A DNA stretch of 64,000 nt from Dokdonia sp. (lineage in GTDB: Bacteria > Bacteroidota > Bacteroidia > Flavobacteriales > Flavobacteriaceae). A program made the translations under genes and the position numbers. Positions 17,334 through 26,167 of the stretch are shown here, piece after piece; within the stretch, counting starts at the first letter, position 1; each line of letters opens with the position of its first letter. A model generated the notes under the pieces. It was not told the DNA's origin and did not search any database. It worked only from the letters and a program-made list of their open reading frames with translations. The DNA is taken from assembly GCA_020630915.1 (NCBI GenBank), contig JAHDIF010000005.1, forward strand, positions 62,434-126,433, given 5' to 3'.

Positions 17334-18518
17334 TTAAGAAACGGCTTCCTTAATACGGGCACACGCTTCTTTTATATTTTCTACACTGGCAGCATAGGAG
17401 ATACGTATAGAGTTTCCGTTTCCAAAGGCATCACCGGTTACAGTAGCGACATTGGCCTGTTCTAGAATATACAGGGCAAAATCTGAGGCGTTGTTAATGG
17501 TAACGCCGTTTAAGGTTTTGCCAAAGAAAGCCGTCACGTCTGGAAAGACATAAAAGGCACCGTCTGGCTCGTTGCACTTAAATCCTGGAATATCATTGAG
17601 AAGGTTAAGGATTAAAGTACGTCTGCTTTTAAACTCGTCTATCATATATTGCACCACACTTGGGTCTGCCTCAAGGGCTGTAATCACTGCACGTTGTGCA
17701 ATACAATTGGTGCCGCTCGTAATTTGTCCTTGCATCTTGTTACACGCTCGAGCGATCGTGGTAGGTGCTCCTATGTATCCTACACGCCATCCTGTCATGG
17801 CAAAGGCTTTGGAAACGCCGTTAACGGTTACCGTACGATCATACATATCTGGAAACTGCGCCATACTCGCGTGACCACCTACATAGTTAATATGCTCATA
17901 GATCTCATCACTCACCACAATAATATCTGGATACTTTGCCAGCACATCTGCAAGGGCACGTAACTCTTCTTTGCTGTATACAGAACCCGATGGATTGCAA
18001 GGTGAACTGTACCATAACATTTTTGTTTTTGGGGTGATAGCAGCCTCCAATTGCTCAGGAGTCATTTTAAAATCTGTATCGATAGAAGTTTTTACTTCTA
18101 CAGGAACGCCTTCGGCTATTTTTACAATATCACTGTAGCTTACCCAGTATGGACACGGTAAGATTACCTCGTCTCCTGGATTAAGAGATACAAGGGCAAC
18201 ATTGGCCAGAGATTGCTTTGCGCCAGTAGATACTACGATTTGCGAGGTGTTGTAACTTAGGTTATTATCTCTTTTAAACTTAGTAATAATGGCATCTTTA
18301 AGCTCTGCATATCCATCTACTGGAGTGTAGGAGTTGTAATTATCATTAACGGCTTGTATCGCCGCATCTTTAATAAAGTCTGGCGTATTAAAGTCGGGTT
18401 CTCCTAGACTGAGTCCTATAATGTCTTTTCCTTCGGCTCTTAGTTCTCTTGCCTTGGCTGCCATAGCAAGTGTGGCACTGGTTGCCATATTTGTTACTCG
18501 AGTAGATAGTGTGCTCAT
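17334..18518 (-). CDS. aspC: Class I pyridoxal-phosphate aminotransferase (aspartate type)
   Basis: 394 aa. Fold-type I aminotransferase with IIGLSLGEPDFNTPDFI near the N-terminus, STGAKQSLANV, WYSSPCNPSG and SDEIYEHINY, the PLP lysine in NGVSKAFAMTGWRVGYIG, and RISYAASVENI at the end. This subgroup (type Ib) usually transfers the amino group of aspartate to 2-oxoglutarate; some members act on other amino acids or prephenate. Monocistronic with its own terminator. Confidence 0.9.
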   Translation of the reverse strand: MSTLSTRVTNMATSATLAMAAKARELRAEGKDIIGLSLGEPDFNTPDFIKDAAIQAVNDNYNSYTPVDGYAELKDAIITKFKRDNNLSYNTSQIVVSTGAKQSLANVALVSLNPGDEVILPCPYWVSYSDIVKIAEGVPVEVKTSIDTDFKMTPEQLEAAITPKTKMLWYSSPCNPSGSVYSKEELRALADVLAKYPDIIVVSDEIYEHINYVGGHASMAQFPDMYDRTVTVNGVSKAFAMTGWRVGYIGAPTTIARACNKMQGQITSGTNCIAQRAVITALEADPSVVQYMIDEFKSRRTLILNLLNDIPGFKCNEPDGAFYVFPDVTAFFGKTLNGVTINNASDFALYILEQANVATVTGDAFGNGNSIRISYAASVENIKEACARIKEAVS

Positions 18519-18568
18519 AAGATGCGTTTACTTTTGTAATTCGTAAATTAAAAATGCAAGGTAATTAA

Positions 18569-18599
18569 AAGCGCCAAATCTTAGAGAGATTTGGCGCTT
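18569..18599 (-). terminator. Terminator after the desaturase gene
   Basis: AAGCGCCAAATCT and AGATTTGGCGCTT form a 13-bp perfect stem around a 5-nt loop. On the minus strand it is followed by a short T run, 28 bp past the desaturase stop. Confidence 0.8.
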
Positions 18600-18626
18600 G
18601 AGATATTCTTAAAAATATGAACAATT

Positions 18627-19724
18627 TTATGCAGACATTGCAGGTTTCATACCCATCTCTCTTAAATGATTAAAATGAGCCATTAATGCCTTGCGTGTTG
18701 TCTTATATTCATTGTACGGAAGATTAAATTCCTTAGCGGTTTCTCTCACAATCTTACTAATCTTCGTGTAGTGCACGTGACTAATGTGTGGAAAAATATG
18801 ATGTTCTACTTGGTGATTAAGACCGCCAGAAAACCAATTCATAATGCGGTTTTTAGTAGAAAAGTTGACTGTCGTAAATAACTGGTGAATCGCCCACGTA
18901 TTTTTCATAGTTCCCGTCTCATCAGGAAGTGGCATATGTGCATCTTCTACCATATGTGCCAGTTGAAAAATCACACTTAAGATCACTCCAGCCGTATAGT
19001 GCATAATAAAGAAACCTAATAGTACTTTCCACCAAACGATGTTAAAAAAGATGAGCGGGATTACAATCCAGATGCTCATATAAATAGCTTTTGTAATCAA
19101 CAAGGTGCTCCATTGTTTGATAGGGCTTTGTAATTTACCATACGAGAGTTTGCGCTTCATATATCGTTTCATCTGGAAGAAGTCTGTGGTTAACGCCCAG
19201 TTAAACGTGAGTAATCCGTATAAGAACACCGAGTAATAATGCTGGAATTTATGCATCCAGTGCCACTTAGCGTGTTTAGAAAAACGCAGTACGCGACCAG
19301 CTTCCATATCTTCATCGTGACCGTGTATGTTTGTGTAGGTATGGTGTAATACGTTATGCTGTACTTGCCAGTTGTATACATTTCCCGCAAGGATATAAAT
19401 ACTACTGCCCATTAACTTGTTTACCCATTTCTTACTAGAAAAAGAGCCGTGATTACCATCGTGCATCACGTTCATTCCTACACCTGCCATTCCTACTCCC
19501 ATCAATACCGTGAGCAAAAATTGTAGCCATCCTGGCATATCTAGCGTTAAGAATAAGAAATACGGTACTAGGTAAATAGAGAACATCACAATCGCTTTGA
19601 GATGTAACTTCCAGTTTCCTGTGCGCTTTATATTATTGTCTTTAAAGTATGAGTTTACTCGCTTGTTAAGCGTTCGGAAAAATTTAGCCGAATCTGTACG
19701 AGAGAATTTTATTGTAGATTCCAT
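18627..19724 (-). CDS. Membrane fatty acid desaturase
   Basis: 365 aa with four to five hydrophobic segments (VMFSIYLVPYFLFLTL, WLQFLLTVLMGVGMAGVGM, the region ALTTD before KRYMKRK, and IWIVIPLIFFNIVWWKVLLGFFIM). The three di-iron histidine boxes are present: HDGNHGS near residue 89, HNVLHH near 124 and HQVEHH near 308. It introduces double bonds in acyl chains at the membrane, useful for cold adaptation. A variant of the iterated palindrome lies upstream at 19782. Confidence 0.9.
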   Translation of the reverse strand: MESTIKFSRTDSAKFFRTLNKRVNSYFKDNNIKRTGNWKLHLKAIVMFSIYLVPYFLFLTLDMPGWLQFLLTVLMGVGMAGVGMNVMHDGNHGSFSSKKWVNKLMGSSIYILAGNVYNWQVQHNVLHHTYTNIHGHDEDMEAGRVLRFSKHAKWHWMHKFQHYYSVFLYGLLTFNWALTTDFFQMKRYMKRKLSYGKLQSPIKQWSTLLITKAIYMSIWIVIPLIFFNIVWWKVLLGFFIMHYTAGVILSVIFQLAHMVEDAHMPLPDETGTMKNTWAIHQLFTTVNFSTKNRIMNWFSGGLNHQVEHHIFPHISHVHYTKISKIVRETAKEFNLPYNEYKTTRKALMAHFNHLREMGMKPAMSA

Positions 19725-19781
19725 ATGTCTTTTTCATAAAGAGAATACTTGATATCTGTATTTCTCCATATTAGGTATACC

Positions 19782-19795
19782 GCTTTCGCGAAAAC
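19782..19795. repeat. Near-match of the iterated palindrome
   Basis: GCTTTCGCGAAAAC, 13 of 14 bases, between divergent desaturase and rsmG genes. Confidence 0.75.
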
Positions 19796-19861
19796 GTAAA
19801 AGTAACAATAAAAATTATCCAATCACATGTCACTGCCTAAAATTAACACCTATAAATTAGG

Positions 19862-19869
19862 TATTTTTG
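19862..19869 (+). promoter_or_regulatory. -7 element for rsmG
   Basis: TATTTTTG fits TAnnTTTG exactly, 19 bp before the rsmG ATG. Confidence 0.45.
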
Positions 19870-19888
19870 CACAAGATTTTGACAACCT

Positions 19889-20521
19889 ATGGATATCATC
19901 ACACAATACTTTCCTAATCTTACCGAAACGCAAATAGAGCAATTCGCAAAGTTAGAAGAACTATACAACGATTGGAACCTCAAAATCAATGTGGTAAGTC
20001 GTAAAGACATAGATGAGATCTACATGCGCCACGTGCTTCATTCTTTAGGGATTGCAAAAGTTCAGGAGTTTTTACCAGGATCTGAAGTGATGGACGTAGG
20101 AACAGGAGGTGGCTTTCCAGGAATTCCACTTGCTATTCTTTTTCCGGAAACACAATTTCATCTTGTAGATAGTATTGGTAAGAAGATTCGAGTAGTAAAT
20201 GAAGTGGTAGAAGGTTTAGGTCTTACCAATGTTAAGGCAACAAATGATCGAGTAGAGAACGTACCAGGTCAATATGATTTTATTGTAAGTCGCGCGGTAG
20301 CACAGATGGAAACTTTTGTGAGATGGGTGCGAGGACATATTAAAAAGAAAAGTATTCACGATCGTAAAAACGGAATTCTGTATCTTAAGGGTGGAGATTT
20401 AAGTGAAGAATTAGCAACCTACACCACAGCCGAAATATTCCCACTAACCACTTATTATAAAGAAGATTTCTTCGAAACAAAAAAGGTTGTATACCTTCCT
20501 ATGAAGTACAAGGGAAAATAA
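19889..20521 (+). CDS. rsmG: 16S rRNA (guanine527-N7)-methyltransferase
   Basis: 210 aa, the usual RsmG/GidB length. SAM-binding motif EVMDVGTGGGFPGIPLAI, then HLVDSIGKKIRVVNEV, and FIVSRAVAQMETFVRW; YNDWNLKINVVSRKDID at the N-terminus is also typical. It methylates G527 of 16S rRNA; loss gives low-level streptomycin resistance in other bacteria. The ECF sigma gene follows after 77 bp but likely has its own promoter. Confidence 0.95.
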   Translation: MDIITQYFPNLTETQIEQFAKLEELYNDWNLKINVVSRKDIDEIYMRHVLHSLGIAKVQEFLPGSEVMDVGTGGGFPGIPLAILFPETQFHLVDSIGKKIRVVNEVVEGLGLTNVKATNDRVENVPGQYDFIVSRAVAQMETFVRWVRGHIKKKSIHDRKNGILYLKGGDLSEELATYTTAEIFPLTTYYKEDFFETKKVVYLPMKYKGK

Positions 20522-20598
20522 TTTCACTTTTTTTCATACTCGAGACAACCTTTTTGAATTCTTTTGCGTCTTTGTAAATAGAAACCATCTAGAGAAGT

Positions 20599-21159
20599 AT
20601 GAAAGTCATACAATTTAATAACGAAAAACAGCTCATTAAAAAGGCGATCAAAGCAGATCGTGCTGCACAGCGACGGCTGTATGAGTTGCACGCGCCTAAG
20701 ATGTTGAGTGTATGTCGTTATTATGTGAAAGACGTTTATCAGGCAGAAGAGGCAATGTGTAATGGCTTTCTTAAAGTGTTTACACATTTGGAGAATTATA
20801 AAGGAGCTGGAAGTTTTGAAGGATGGATACGAAGGATTATGGTGAGAGAAAGTCTTTCTTACTTGAGAGGTATGAAAAAATTACACTTTTCTGAAGATGG
20901 AAACTTCTTGCCAGAAGACACAGTAAATAACATTAAAAGCGAGTTGGAAGTAAATCATATACAACAGCTTATAGATGAGTTACCTGCAGGATATAAAGTG
21001 GTTTTTGTAATGTATGCGATAGAAGGATATAAGCATCAAGAAATTGCAGACGAGTTGGGAATTTCAGTCAGCACCTCAAAATCACAACTTTTTAAAGCAC
21101 GTAAGATGCTACAAGGAAAATTAAAAGAAGAAAATAAATTAAGCAATGGCACCGATTAA
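20599..21159 (+). CDS. ECF-type RNA polymerase sigma factor
   Basis: 186 aa. Region 2 runs over residues 20-90 (YELHAPKMLSVCRYYVKDVYQAEEAMCNGFLKVF, then GAGSFEGWIRRIMVRESLSYLR) and region 4 over 115-175 (IQQLIDELPAGYKVVFVMYAIEGYKHQEIADELGISVSTSKSQLFKARKML, the -35-binding helix-turn-helix). Regions 1 and 3 are absent, as in ECF factors. It overlaps the next gene, a likely membrane anti-sigma protein, by 14 bp, a coupling typical of sigma/anti-sigma pairs. Confidence 0.93.
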   Translation: MKVIQFNNEKQLIKKAIKADRAAQRRLYELHAPKMLSVCRYYVKDVYQAEEAMCNGFLKVFTHLENYKGAGSFEGWIRRIMVRESLSYLRGMKKLHFSEDGNFLPEDTVNNIKSELEVNHIQQLIDELPAGYKVVFVMYAIEGYKHQEIADELGISVSTSKSQLFKARKMLQGKLKEENKLSNGTD

Positions 21160-21967
21160 GTTTGAAGACCATATAAAAGGGCAGCTAGAAGAGCGTCGTA
21201 TAAATCCTAGCGCGGCAGGATGGGAGCGTATCTCTGGGCAGTTAGAAATGCAGCAAGGGAAGAAAAAGAGCAAGCGTGTCTTGTGGATGTCTATCGCTGC
21301 CAGTTTTATTATTGGAGTAGGTATTACGGCTGTATTCCTACAAAATGATACAACAGATGCAGGACCTATAGTGATAGCGCCAGAAAAGACGGAGAAACAA
21401 GAAATGATTAAGGAAAATAGTAAGAAACCTAACGTACCAGCATTAGAGCCCCAAGCACAACAAGAACAACTAGTACAAGTAGAAACACCTAAGAGTACAA
21501 ATACTCAAAAAGGAGAAGAGACAAAAACAACTCAAAAGAGAAAGACAGAAAGAAAGCAGTTACCTGTAATGAGTAGCAACTTTACGGAAGGGGTTGCTAC
21601 TTCCGATGGCACGGAAAAATCTAATACTAAAAATGGGCAGCAGGATGGTCAAATAGGTATAAATCAATTTAAGGAAAGCCCTATTTTAAAAGATATCAAG
21701 CTGCAAAAAAACGCTGAAGCGGTTGCGCAGATTGAAAATCAAGAACTGGTAACTGATCAAGAAATAGAGGCATTGTTGTCCAATGCACAAAGAAATATTA
21801 TAAGTGATCAATTACTAAACAAAGGAAATATAACCATAGATGCAAATGCGCTGCTTCTAGACGTAGAGGCAGAGGTAGACCCTGAGCGTTTTAAAGACAA
21901 AATTTTTAGAGCTTTAAAACAAGAAGTTGGGAAAGCGGTTGATGCAGTTGCAAATAAGGATAATTAA
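21146..21967 (+). CDS. Membrane-anchored protein, likely anti-sigma factor
   Basis: 273 aa. The N-terminal 45 residues are cytoplasmic and hydrophilic (FEDHIKGQLEERRINPSAAGWERISGQLE), followed by one membrane helix (VLWMSIAASFIIGVGITAVFL, about 45-65). A long periplasmic part, rich in Gln, Lys, Thr and Pro, shows no domain I recognise. Position and topology, 14-bp overlap with an ECF sigma gene and a single helix, suggest an anti-sigma role; no zinc-finger HxxxCxxC motif is present, so this is inference. Confidence 0.65.
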   Translation: MAPIKFEDHIKGQLEERRINPSAAGWERISGQLEMQQGKKKSKRVLWMSIAASFIIGVGITAVFLQNDTTDAGPIVIAPEKTEKQEMIKENSKKPNVPALEPQAQQEQLVQVETPKSTNTQKGEETKTTQKRKTERKQLPVMSSNFTEGVATSDGTEKSNTKNGQQDGQIGINQFKESPILKDIKLQKNAEAVAQIENQELVTDQEIEALLSNAQRNIISDQLLNKGNITIDANALLLDVEAEVDPERFKDKIFRALKQEVGKAVDAVANKDN

Positions 21968-21989
21968 GCTATTCATCAATATGCTGGAG

Positions 21990-22012
21990 TTTATGCTGAG
22001 CTTGTCAAAGCA
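21990..22012. repeat. Half copy of a common dispersed repeat (TGCTGAGCTTGTCAAAGCACG)
   Basis: Sequence resembling the GTGCTTTGACAAGCTCAGCA repeat scattered in many Bacteroidota spacers. A single unpaired copy inside the sigma operon. Confidence 0.5.
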
Positions 22013-22041
22013 CGAATAAAGGCTACAAAAATCAAACTATT

Positions 22042-23187
22042 ATGAACACAATTATTAAAATTGCCCTTGCGGCAACATTGGTAATCTTTGCCCAAAATGT
22101 ACACGCTCAAGTAGATGGTGCTGAGACAAAAGAAGAGCGAAGAATCCGTGAAGGAAAGGAAGCTTTGGAAGAAAATAGAGCCAAAGTTGAGGTAGATAAG
22201 CAAGAACAGATTGCTTATCTAAAAGGGAAGAGAGAACTTGTAGAAGAGCAATGGAAAAACACCTTAAAGTATAGAGTGAGTCGCATTATAAAGGACTCAG
22301 AAAAATTAGGACGAACGGAGGAGGAAACAGAAACTCTCAAAAAAGCCGCGGCTCAAGAAGTAGCCCTTAATATTGAAAATCAACTAGCGATTATAGATAA
22401 TCAAATCGCGCTGGTGGAGAGAACGGGCTATATGGCCCCAGATACGCCTTCTAGCTTAGAAATTGGTTTTGGAAATGAGGATGGTGAGGGTAATAGAGTC
22501 TTTGGGGTAGCCTATAAGAGTAATAAATCTGTTAAGAGACAATATGATAGACGCACCTACGGAGAAACGGTAATTGCCACAGGTTTAAACAATGTGGTAA
22601 GCGATCATGGAGAGATAGGTGACGACTTTACAATTGGAGGTTCTCGTTTCTTTGAGTTTGGCCACGCCTGGAAAACAAGAGTATTTAAAAACTCTGGTGC
22701 ACTACAGTTTAAGTATGGATGGTCTATACAATCTAATAAAGTTGCTTTTAAGAGAAACGAAACCCTAGTGGTAGATAACGATCAAAGTTCTTTACAAGAA
22801 TTTCCTGTAGAACTACGGAAAGCGCAGTTAAGAACCACAAACCTAGTAATCCCGTTACACTTGGAATTTGGTGGATGGAAGAAAGAACAAGGAGAAGACT
22901 ATGTGCGTTACAGAATAGGAGGGAAGTTTAGAATGGGAGTAGGTGTGTATGGAGGTGTGCGCTTAGGAACCCAACAAAAGCTTAAATATCGCGAGAACGG
23001 CGAACGCGTTAAAGTCAAAAACAGACAAGATTTTGGAGGTGATAACTTTGTTTTTGGATTAAGTAGCTATGTGCGCGTTACAGGAGATCTTAGTTTGTAT
23101 GGGAAGTATGATCTGACGTCTTCTTTTAATACTGCGAGTCTAGGCGATGCCAATAATGTTTCCTTAGGATTACGTCTAGATTTATAA
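22042..23187 (+). CDS. Outer-membrane-like protein with N-terminal coiled coil
   Basis: 381 aa. Signal peptide MNTIIKIALAATLVIFAQNVHAQ. Residues 28-130 are charged and helical (EERRIREGKEALEENRAKVEVDKQEQIAYLKGKRELVEEQWK), a likely coiled coil. The rest is beta-rich with strands such as GWSIQSNKVAFKR, NLVIPLHLEFGGW, FRMGVGVYGGVRLG and DLSLYGKYDLTSSFN, ending NVSLGLRLDL, a typical barrel end. Third gene of the sigma/anti-sigma operon (75-bp gap), so a candidate target or cue of that system. Function unknown. Confidence 0.7.
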   Translation: MNTIIKIALAATLVIFAQNVHAQVDGAETKEERRIREGKEALEENRAKVEVDKQEQIAYLKGKRELVEEQWKNTLKYRVSRIIKDSEKLGRTEEETETLKKAAAQEVALNIENQLAIIDNQIALVERTGYMAPDTPSSLEIGFGNEDGEGNRVFGVAYKSNKSVKRQYDRRTYGETVIATGLNNVVSDHGEIGDDFTIGGSRFFEFGHAWKTRVFKNSGALQFKYGWSIQSNKVAFKRNETLVVDNDQSSLQEFPVELRKAQLRTTNLVIPLHLEFGGWKKEQGEDYVRYRIGGKFRMGVGVYGGVRLGTQQKLKYRENGERVKVKNRQDFGGDNFVFGLSSYVRVTGDLSLYGKYDLTSSFNTASLGDANNVSLGLRLDL

Positions 23188-23233
23188 AAGTTAGTATACA
23201 ATTTTACATCCCGTTTTTATGAAAGTGTTCGTA

Positions 23234-23249
23234 CGCTTTCGCGAAAGCG
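23234..23249. repeat. Highly iterated palindrome CGCTTTCGCGAAAGCG
   Basis: Perfect copy between convergent genes, 6 bp from the response regulator stop; no T-tract. Confidence 0.9.
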
Positions 23250-23254
23250 GGATT

Positions 23255-23932
23255 CTAACATATCAACTTATACCCAAACCCTCTCACATTTACTATTGAA
23301 ATATTCGAATCTTCTTTAAGTTTCTTACGTAGCTTCGTGATAAAAACATCCATACTGCGTCCACTAAAAAAGTCGTCGTCTCCCCACAATTTTTTAAGAA
23401 TCATCGAGCGATCGAGCACTTGGTTTTTGTTTTTAACTAAGTGGAATAACAGATGGGCCTCTCGATGGGTAAGGTTTTGGGTTTCTTTGTCTAAGTGTAG
23501 CAATTGCTTAGGAAAATCAAAAGTGTATTTTCCTATGGCGAGTTGCTGTGCATTCTTTTGTTCTAGGCTGCGATTGAGCAAGTTGTTAATTCTAGCAATC
23601 AACTCCTCAATACTAAAGGGTTTCTTTAAGTAGTCGTTACCGCCTATACTAAATCCTTCTACCACATCTGCAGGCTGGGATTTTGCCGTGAGGAAAATAA
23701 TAGGAATCGTGTCGTCTTGTGCTCTAATTTCTTTGGCAAGTGTAAAACCATCTTTTTTAGGCATCATTACATCAAGTACTAGAATAGAAGGCGCGTTTGC
23801 CTCATATTCTTTTAAAGCCATCTCACCATCGGGACACAGCGTTACATCAAAATCGCGCGTTTCTAGACTTTCCTTTACAATCTGACCTAATGCAGGTTCA
23901 TCTTCGGCGAGGAGTATTTTAATTTTAGACAT
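23255..23932 (-). CDS. OmpR-family response regulator
   Basis: 225 aa from the ATG at 23932 (MSKIKILLAEDEPALGQ); 12 upstream bases are also open but overlap the kinase. The receiver domain has the acidic pocket (AEDEP), phospho-Asp in LVLDVMMPKKDGF and Lys in FLTAKSQ. The C-terminal winged helix (residues 130-225) ends with SMDVFITKLRKKLKEDSNISIVNVRGFGYKL. The start overlaps the 3' end of the histidine kinase gene by 8 bp, so the pair is co-translated. Confidence 0.95.
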   Translation of the reverse strand: MSKIKILLAEDEPALGQIVKESLETRDFDVTLCPDGEMALKEYEANAPSILVLDVMMPKKDGFTLAKEIRAQDDTIPIIFLTAKSQPADVVEGFSIGGNDYLKKPFSIEELIARINNLLNRSLEQKNAQQLAIGKYTFDFPKQLLHLDKETQNLTHREAHLLFHLVKNKNQVLDRSMILKKLWGDDDFFSGRSMDVFITKLRKKLKEDSNISIVNVRGFGYKLIC

Positions 23933-25532
23933 ATGGCAATACAATTTTGAAGGTGGTTGGATTTGTGGTTACGGTGATGCTGCCCTCATGTTTTTCGATA
24001 ATCGTTTTGGTATAATACAACCCAATGCCAAATCCTTTTACGTTATGCGTATTCCCTTTGGGCACGCGATAAAATTTTTCGAAAATTTGCGTTGCTTGCG
24101 ATTTTAATAAGTTGTTACCATTATCTGCTATGGTAATCTGAATACCGTTTTTTGCTTTCGCGCAGGCAATATTTATTTGATCACCCCCATATTTAATAGC
24201 GTTGTCTACAATGTTATCTAACGCATTTTCTATGTGAAATGCGTCAAGCGGCAACCACATTTGATCACTGTCACTAGAAAAAGTGACTTTCTTATCCTGA
24301 GTGCTGCTATATTTTTGTTGGATACTTTCTACAAGATCGTGTATGTTCGTTTCTTGCTTGTTGAGTTCCAGCGCTTGGCTATCTAAGGTAGCAGTTTCTA
24401 AAAGCTTTTCTACCATGGTATTGAGTTTGCTCACTTGCTGCGAACTCATATCTACATACTTCTTGGTCTTCTCAGGATCATTATTGTTATTGAAGTGCTG
24501 GATACTTTCCATCGCGACCCCTATGGTTGCGATGGGTGTTTTGAACTCGTGTGTAATATTGCTTATAAAGTCATTCTTAATTTCAGCCAGTTGTTTCTGT
24601 TCTTGGATAATTTTTAGAAGATACAACAGCGCACAAATGATCGTACCTACTAAAATGACAGATAGTAAGATGCCTAACAAATTTCTTTTAAATACAAGAC
24701 TAGGGAGATTGTTAAAACCTATACCTATTGAACTTTCTCGCGGTAGTAAAGGAGATTTGGATTGCACGACTATTTCATATTGCTCTAATCGTAAACTGTC
24801 TTTATTTCTATGATTATAGGCTAGGCCGTGATTTAGATCCTTTATATTTTTTCTTAATAATTCTTCACTTACAAGGCTGTCTAAAACGGGCATATCTATA
24901 CGGTCATCATCAAATGATAGGACGATGCTAGTGGTTAGGTTTTGTAATGCCTTAAATCTTAAAGAGTCTTCTTTAAACCAGAGATATTGCTCATTTTTTG
25001 TAGGTTTTGGAAAACGGATATTGTTTTTAATTCTATTTGTTATGCTATCTACAAATTTTGGATTTTCACCAGTAACTTTAAATGATGTTCTTCTTGATCC
25101 TTCTCCTTTTTTTTCTATAATCTTACTGTAGTTTGTTACATCATCCATATTTATGGTACCCATAATACTATCAACTTCGGCATCTGTGCCACTTATGGAA
25201 ATAACTTGATTCGTCTCTGGAGTATCTTCAATAAATATAGATTGAAGTTGAAACCTAGAACTATCTAAACGCTGTCTGAGATTATGAAAATCAATAATTT
25301 CTGGAACGTTGGTCTGGTTATGAGAACTGTTTAAGAAGCCTCTGGTGTTTTGAGTAGCCTTTTCTTTATAGTAATCATCTAAAGATTTATCTAGAACCGT
25401 TTGCACATCCCTTACGAGCTGAGCTTTTCCTTCTTGGTAATTTTTGTAATTCCAATATACTTGTGTTGCTAGAGTAATACCGACAACGACCCCTATAAAG
25501 TATATAATTGCTCTGTATTGTTGCTTCTTCAT
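23925..25532 (-). CDS. Sensor histidine kinase
   Basis: 535 aa. One membrane helix at residues 8-25 and another at about 285-307 (LLGILLSVILVGTIICALLYLL) bracket a periplasmic sensor domain of about 260 aa with no family I recognise. The HisKA box is NDFISNITHEFKTPIATIGVAMESI with the phospho-His; HATPase motifs are ENALDNIVDNAIKYGG, ADNGNN and VKGFGIGLYYTKTI. It faces, across a 135-bp divergent spacer with three 10-bp repeats, an operon of secreted and outer-membrane proteins that is its likely target. Confidence 0.93.
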   Translation of the reverse strand: MKKQQYRAIIYFIGVVVGITLATQVYWNYKNYQEGKAQLVRDVQTVLDKSLDDYYKEKATQNTRGFLNSSHNQTNVPEIIDFHNLRQRLDSSRFQLQSIFIEDTPETNQVISISGTDAEVDSIMGTINMDDVTNYSKIIEKKGEGSRRTSFKVTGENPKFVDSITNRIKNNIRFPKPTKNEQYLWFKEDSLRFKALQNLTTSIVLSFDDDRIDMPVLDSLVSEELLRKNIKDLNHGLAYNHRNKDSLRLEQYEIVVQSKSPLLPRESSIGIGFNNLPSLVFKRNLLGILLSVILVGTIICALLYLLKIIQEQKQLAEIKNDFISNITHEFKTPIATIGVAMESIQHFNNNNDPEKTKKYVDMSSQQVSKLNTMVEKLLETATLDSQALELNKQETNIHDLVESIQQKYSSTQDKKVTFSSDSDQMWLPLDAFHIENALDNIVDNAIKYGGDQINIACAKAKNGIQITIADNGNNLLKSQATQIFEKFYRVPKGNTHNVKGFGIGLYYTKTIIEKHEGSITVTTNPTTFKIVLPYV

Positions 25533-25570
25533 AGGTCAAAGATGTGACTTAAACCCCTGTAAAACAAATC

Positions 25571-25600
25571 GGTTAACATACGTTAACGTTGGTTAACATA
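25571..25600. promoter_or_regulatory. Putative response-regulator operator: three 10-bp direct repeats
   Basis: GGTTAACATA, CGTTAACGTT and GGTTAACATA follow each other without gaps, so TTAAC recurs at 25573, 25583 and 25593, one helical turn apart. OmpR-family dimers bind direct repeats of this spacing. It lies between the kinase start (25532) and the divergent operon. Confidence 0.6.
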
Positions 25601-25667
25601 GATGCTGGTAAATAGATTTCATATTTGTACTGTTCAAAAAAATAAGATTCATTTAAAACAAACAATT

Positions 25668-26156
25668 ATGAAAACGATGATCACTTTTATCCTAATTTGT
25701 ATGACCACCATTACAATGGGACAAAACGCAACTCAACAAGAAAATACTGTTATTTCAGAAGAAAAATTAGTAGAACTTAAAGAAGTATTACAAAAGCTCA
25801 GTACAAAACTTGAAAAGCTGCAAGAGCAAGATGTGTTAATTACAAAAGCAGATATGAAAATATTGAAGCTTAAATTATCAGAAGCTATGGTAAAGTTAGA
25901 CCATAGTATGGATTTACAGGAATCTGTTTATATTACAACTGACAATGGAGAAAAGGTGAAAGTGGCGTATAGTTTTAAAATAAACCCTCAAGATGATAAT
26001 ACGGTTGATGCAATACAAGACGTAAATTTTGTAGCAATAGGTGATACCTTAACCGATGTTTTAAAAGAATTACAAGAAAGTCCTAAACTCAAAGAACTTG
26101 CTGATAGGATGAATGAATTAGAGAAAAAATACGAATTAAGAGAAACAAAAAACTAA
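25668..26156 (+). CDS. Small secreted coiled-coil protein
   Basis: 162 aa from the ATG at 25668, which opens a signal peptide (MKTMITFILICMTTITMGQ); the in-frame extension to 25602 would destroy it. The mature part is charged and helical (EEKLVELKEVLQKLSTKLEKLQEQDVLITKADMKILKLKLSEAMVKLD) with a short beta-like middle. No family recognised. First gene of the operon under the putative operator and 11 bp before a GLPGLI gene; it may act as a periplasmic partner or sensor ligand (inference). Confidence 0.7.
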   Translation: MKTMITFILICMTTITMGQNATQQENTVISEEKLVELKEVLQKLSTKLEKLQEQDVLITKADMKILKLKLSEAMVKLDHSMDLQESVYITTDNGEKVKVAYSFKINPQDDNTVDAIQDVNFVAIGDTLTDVLKELQESPKLKELADRMNELEKKYELRETKN

Positions 26157-26167
26157 ACTTAAACAAA

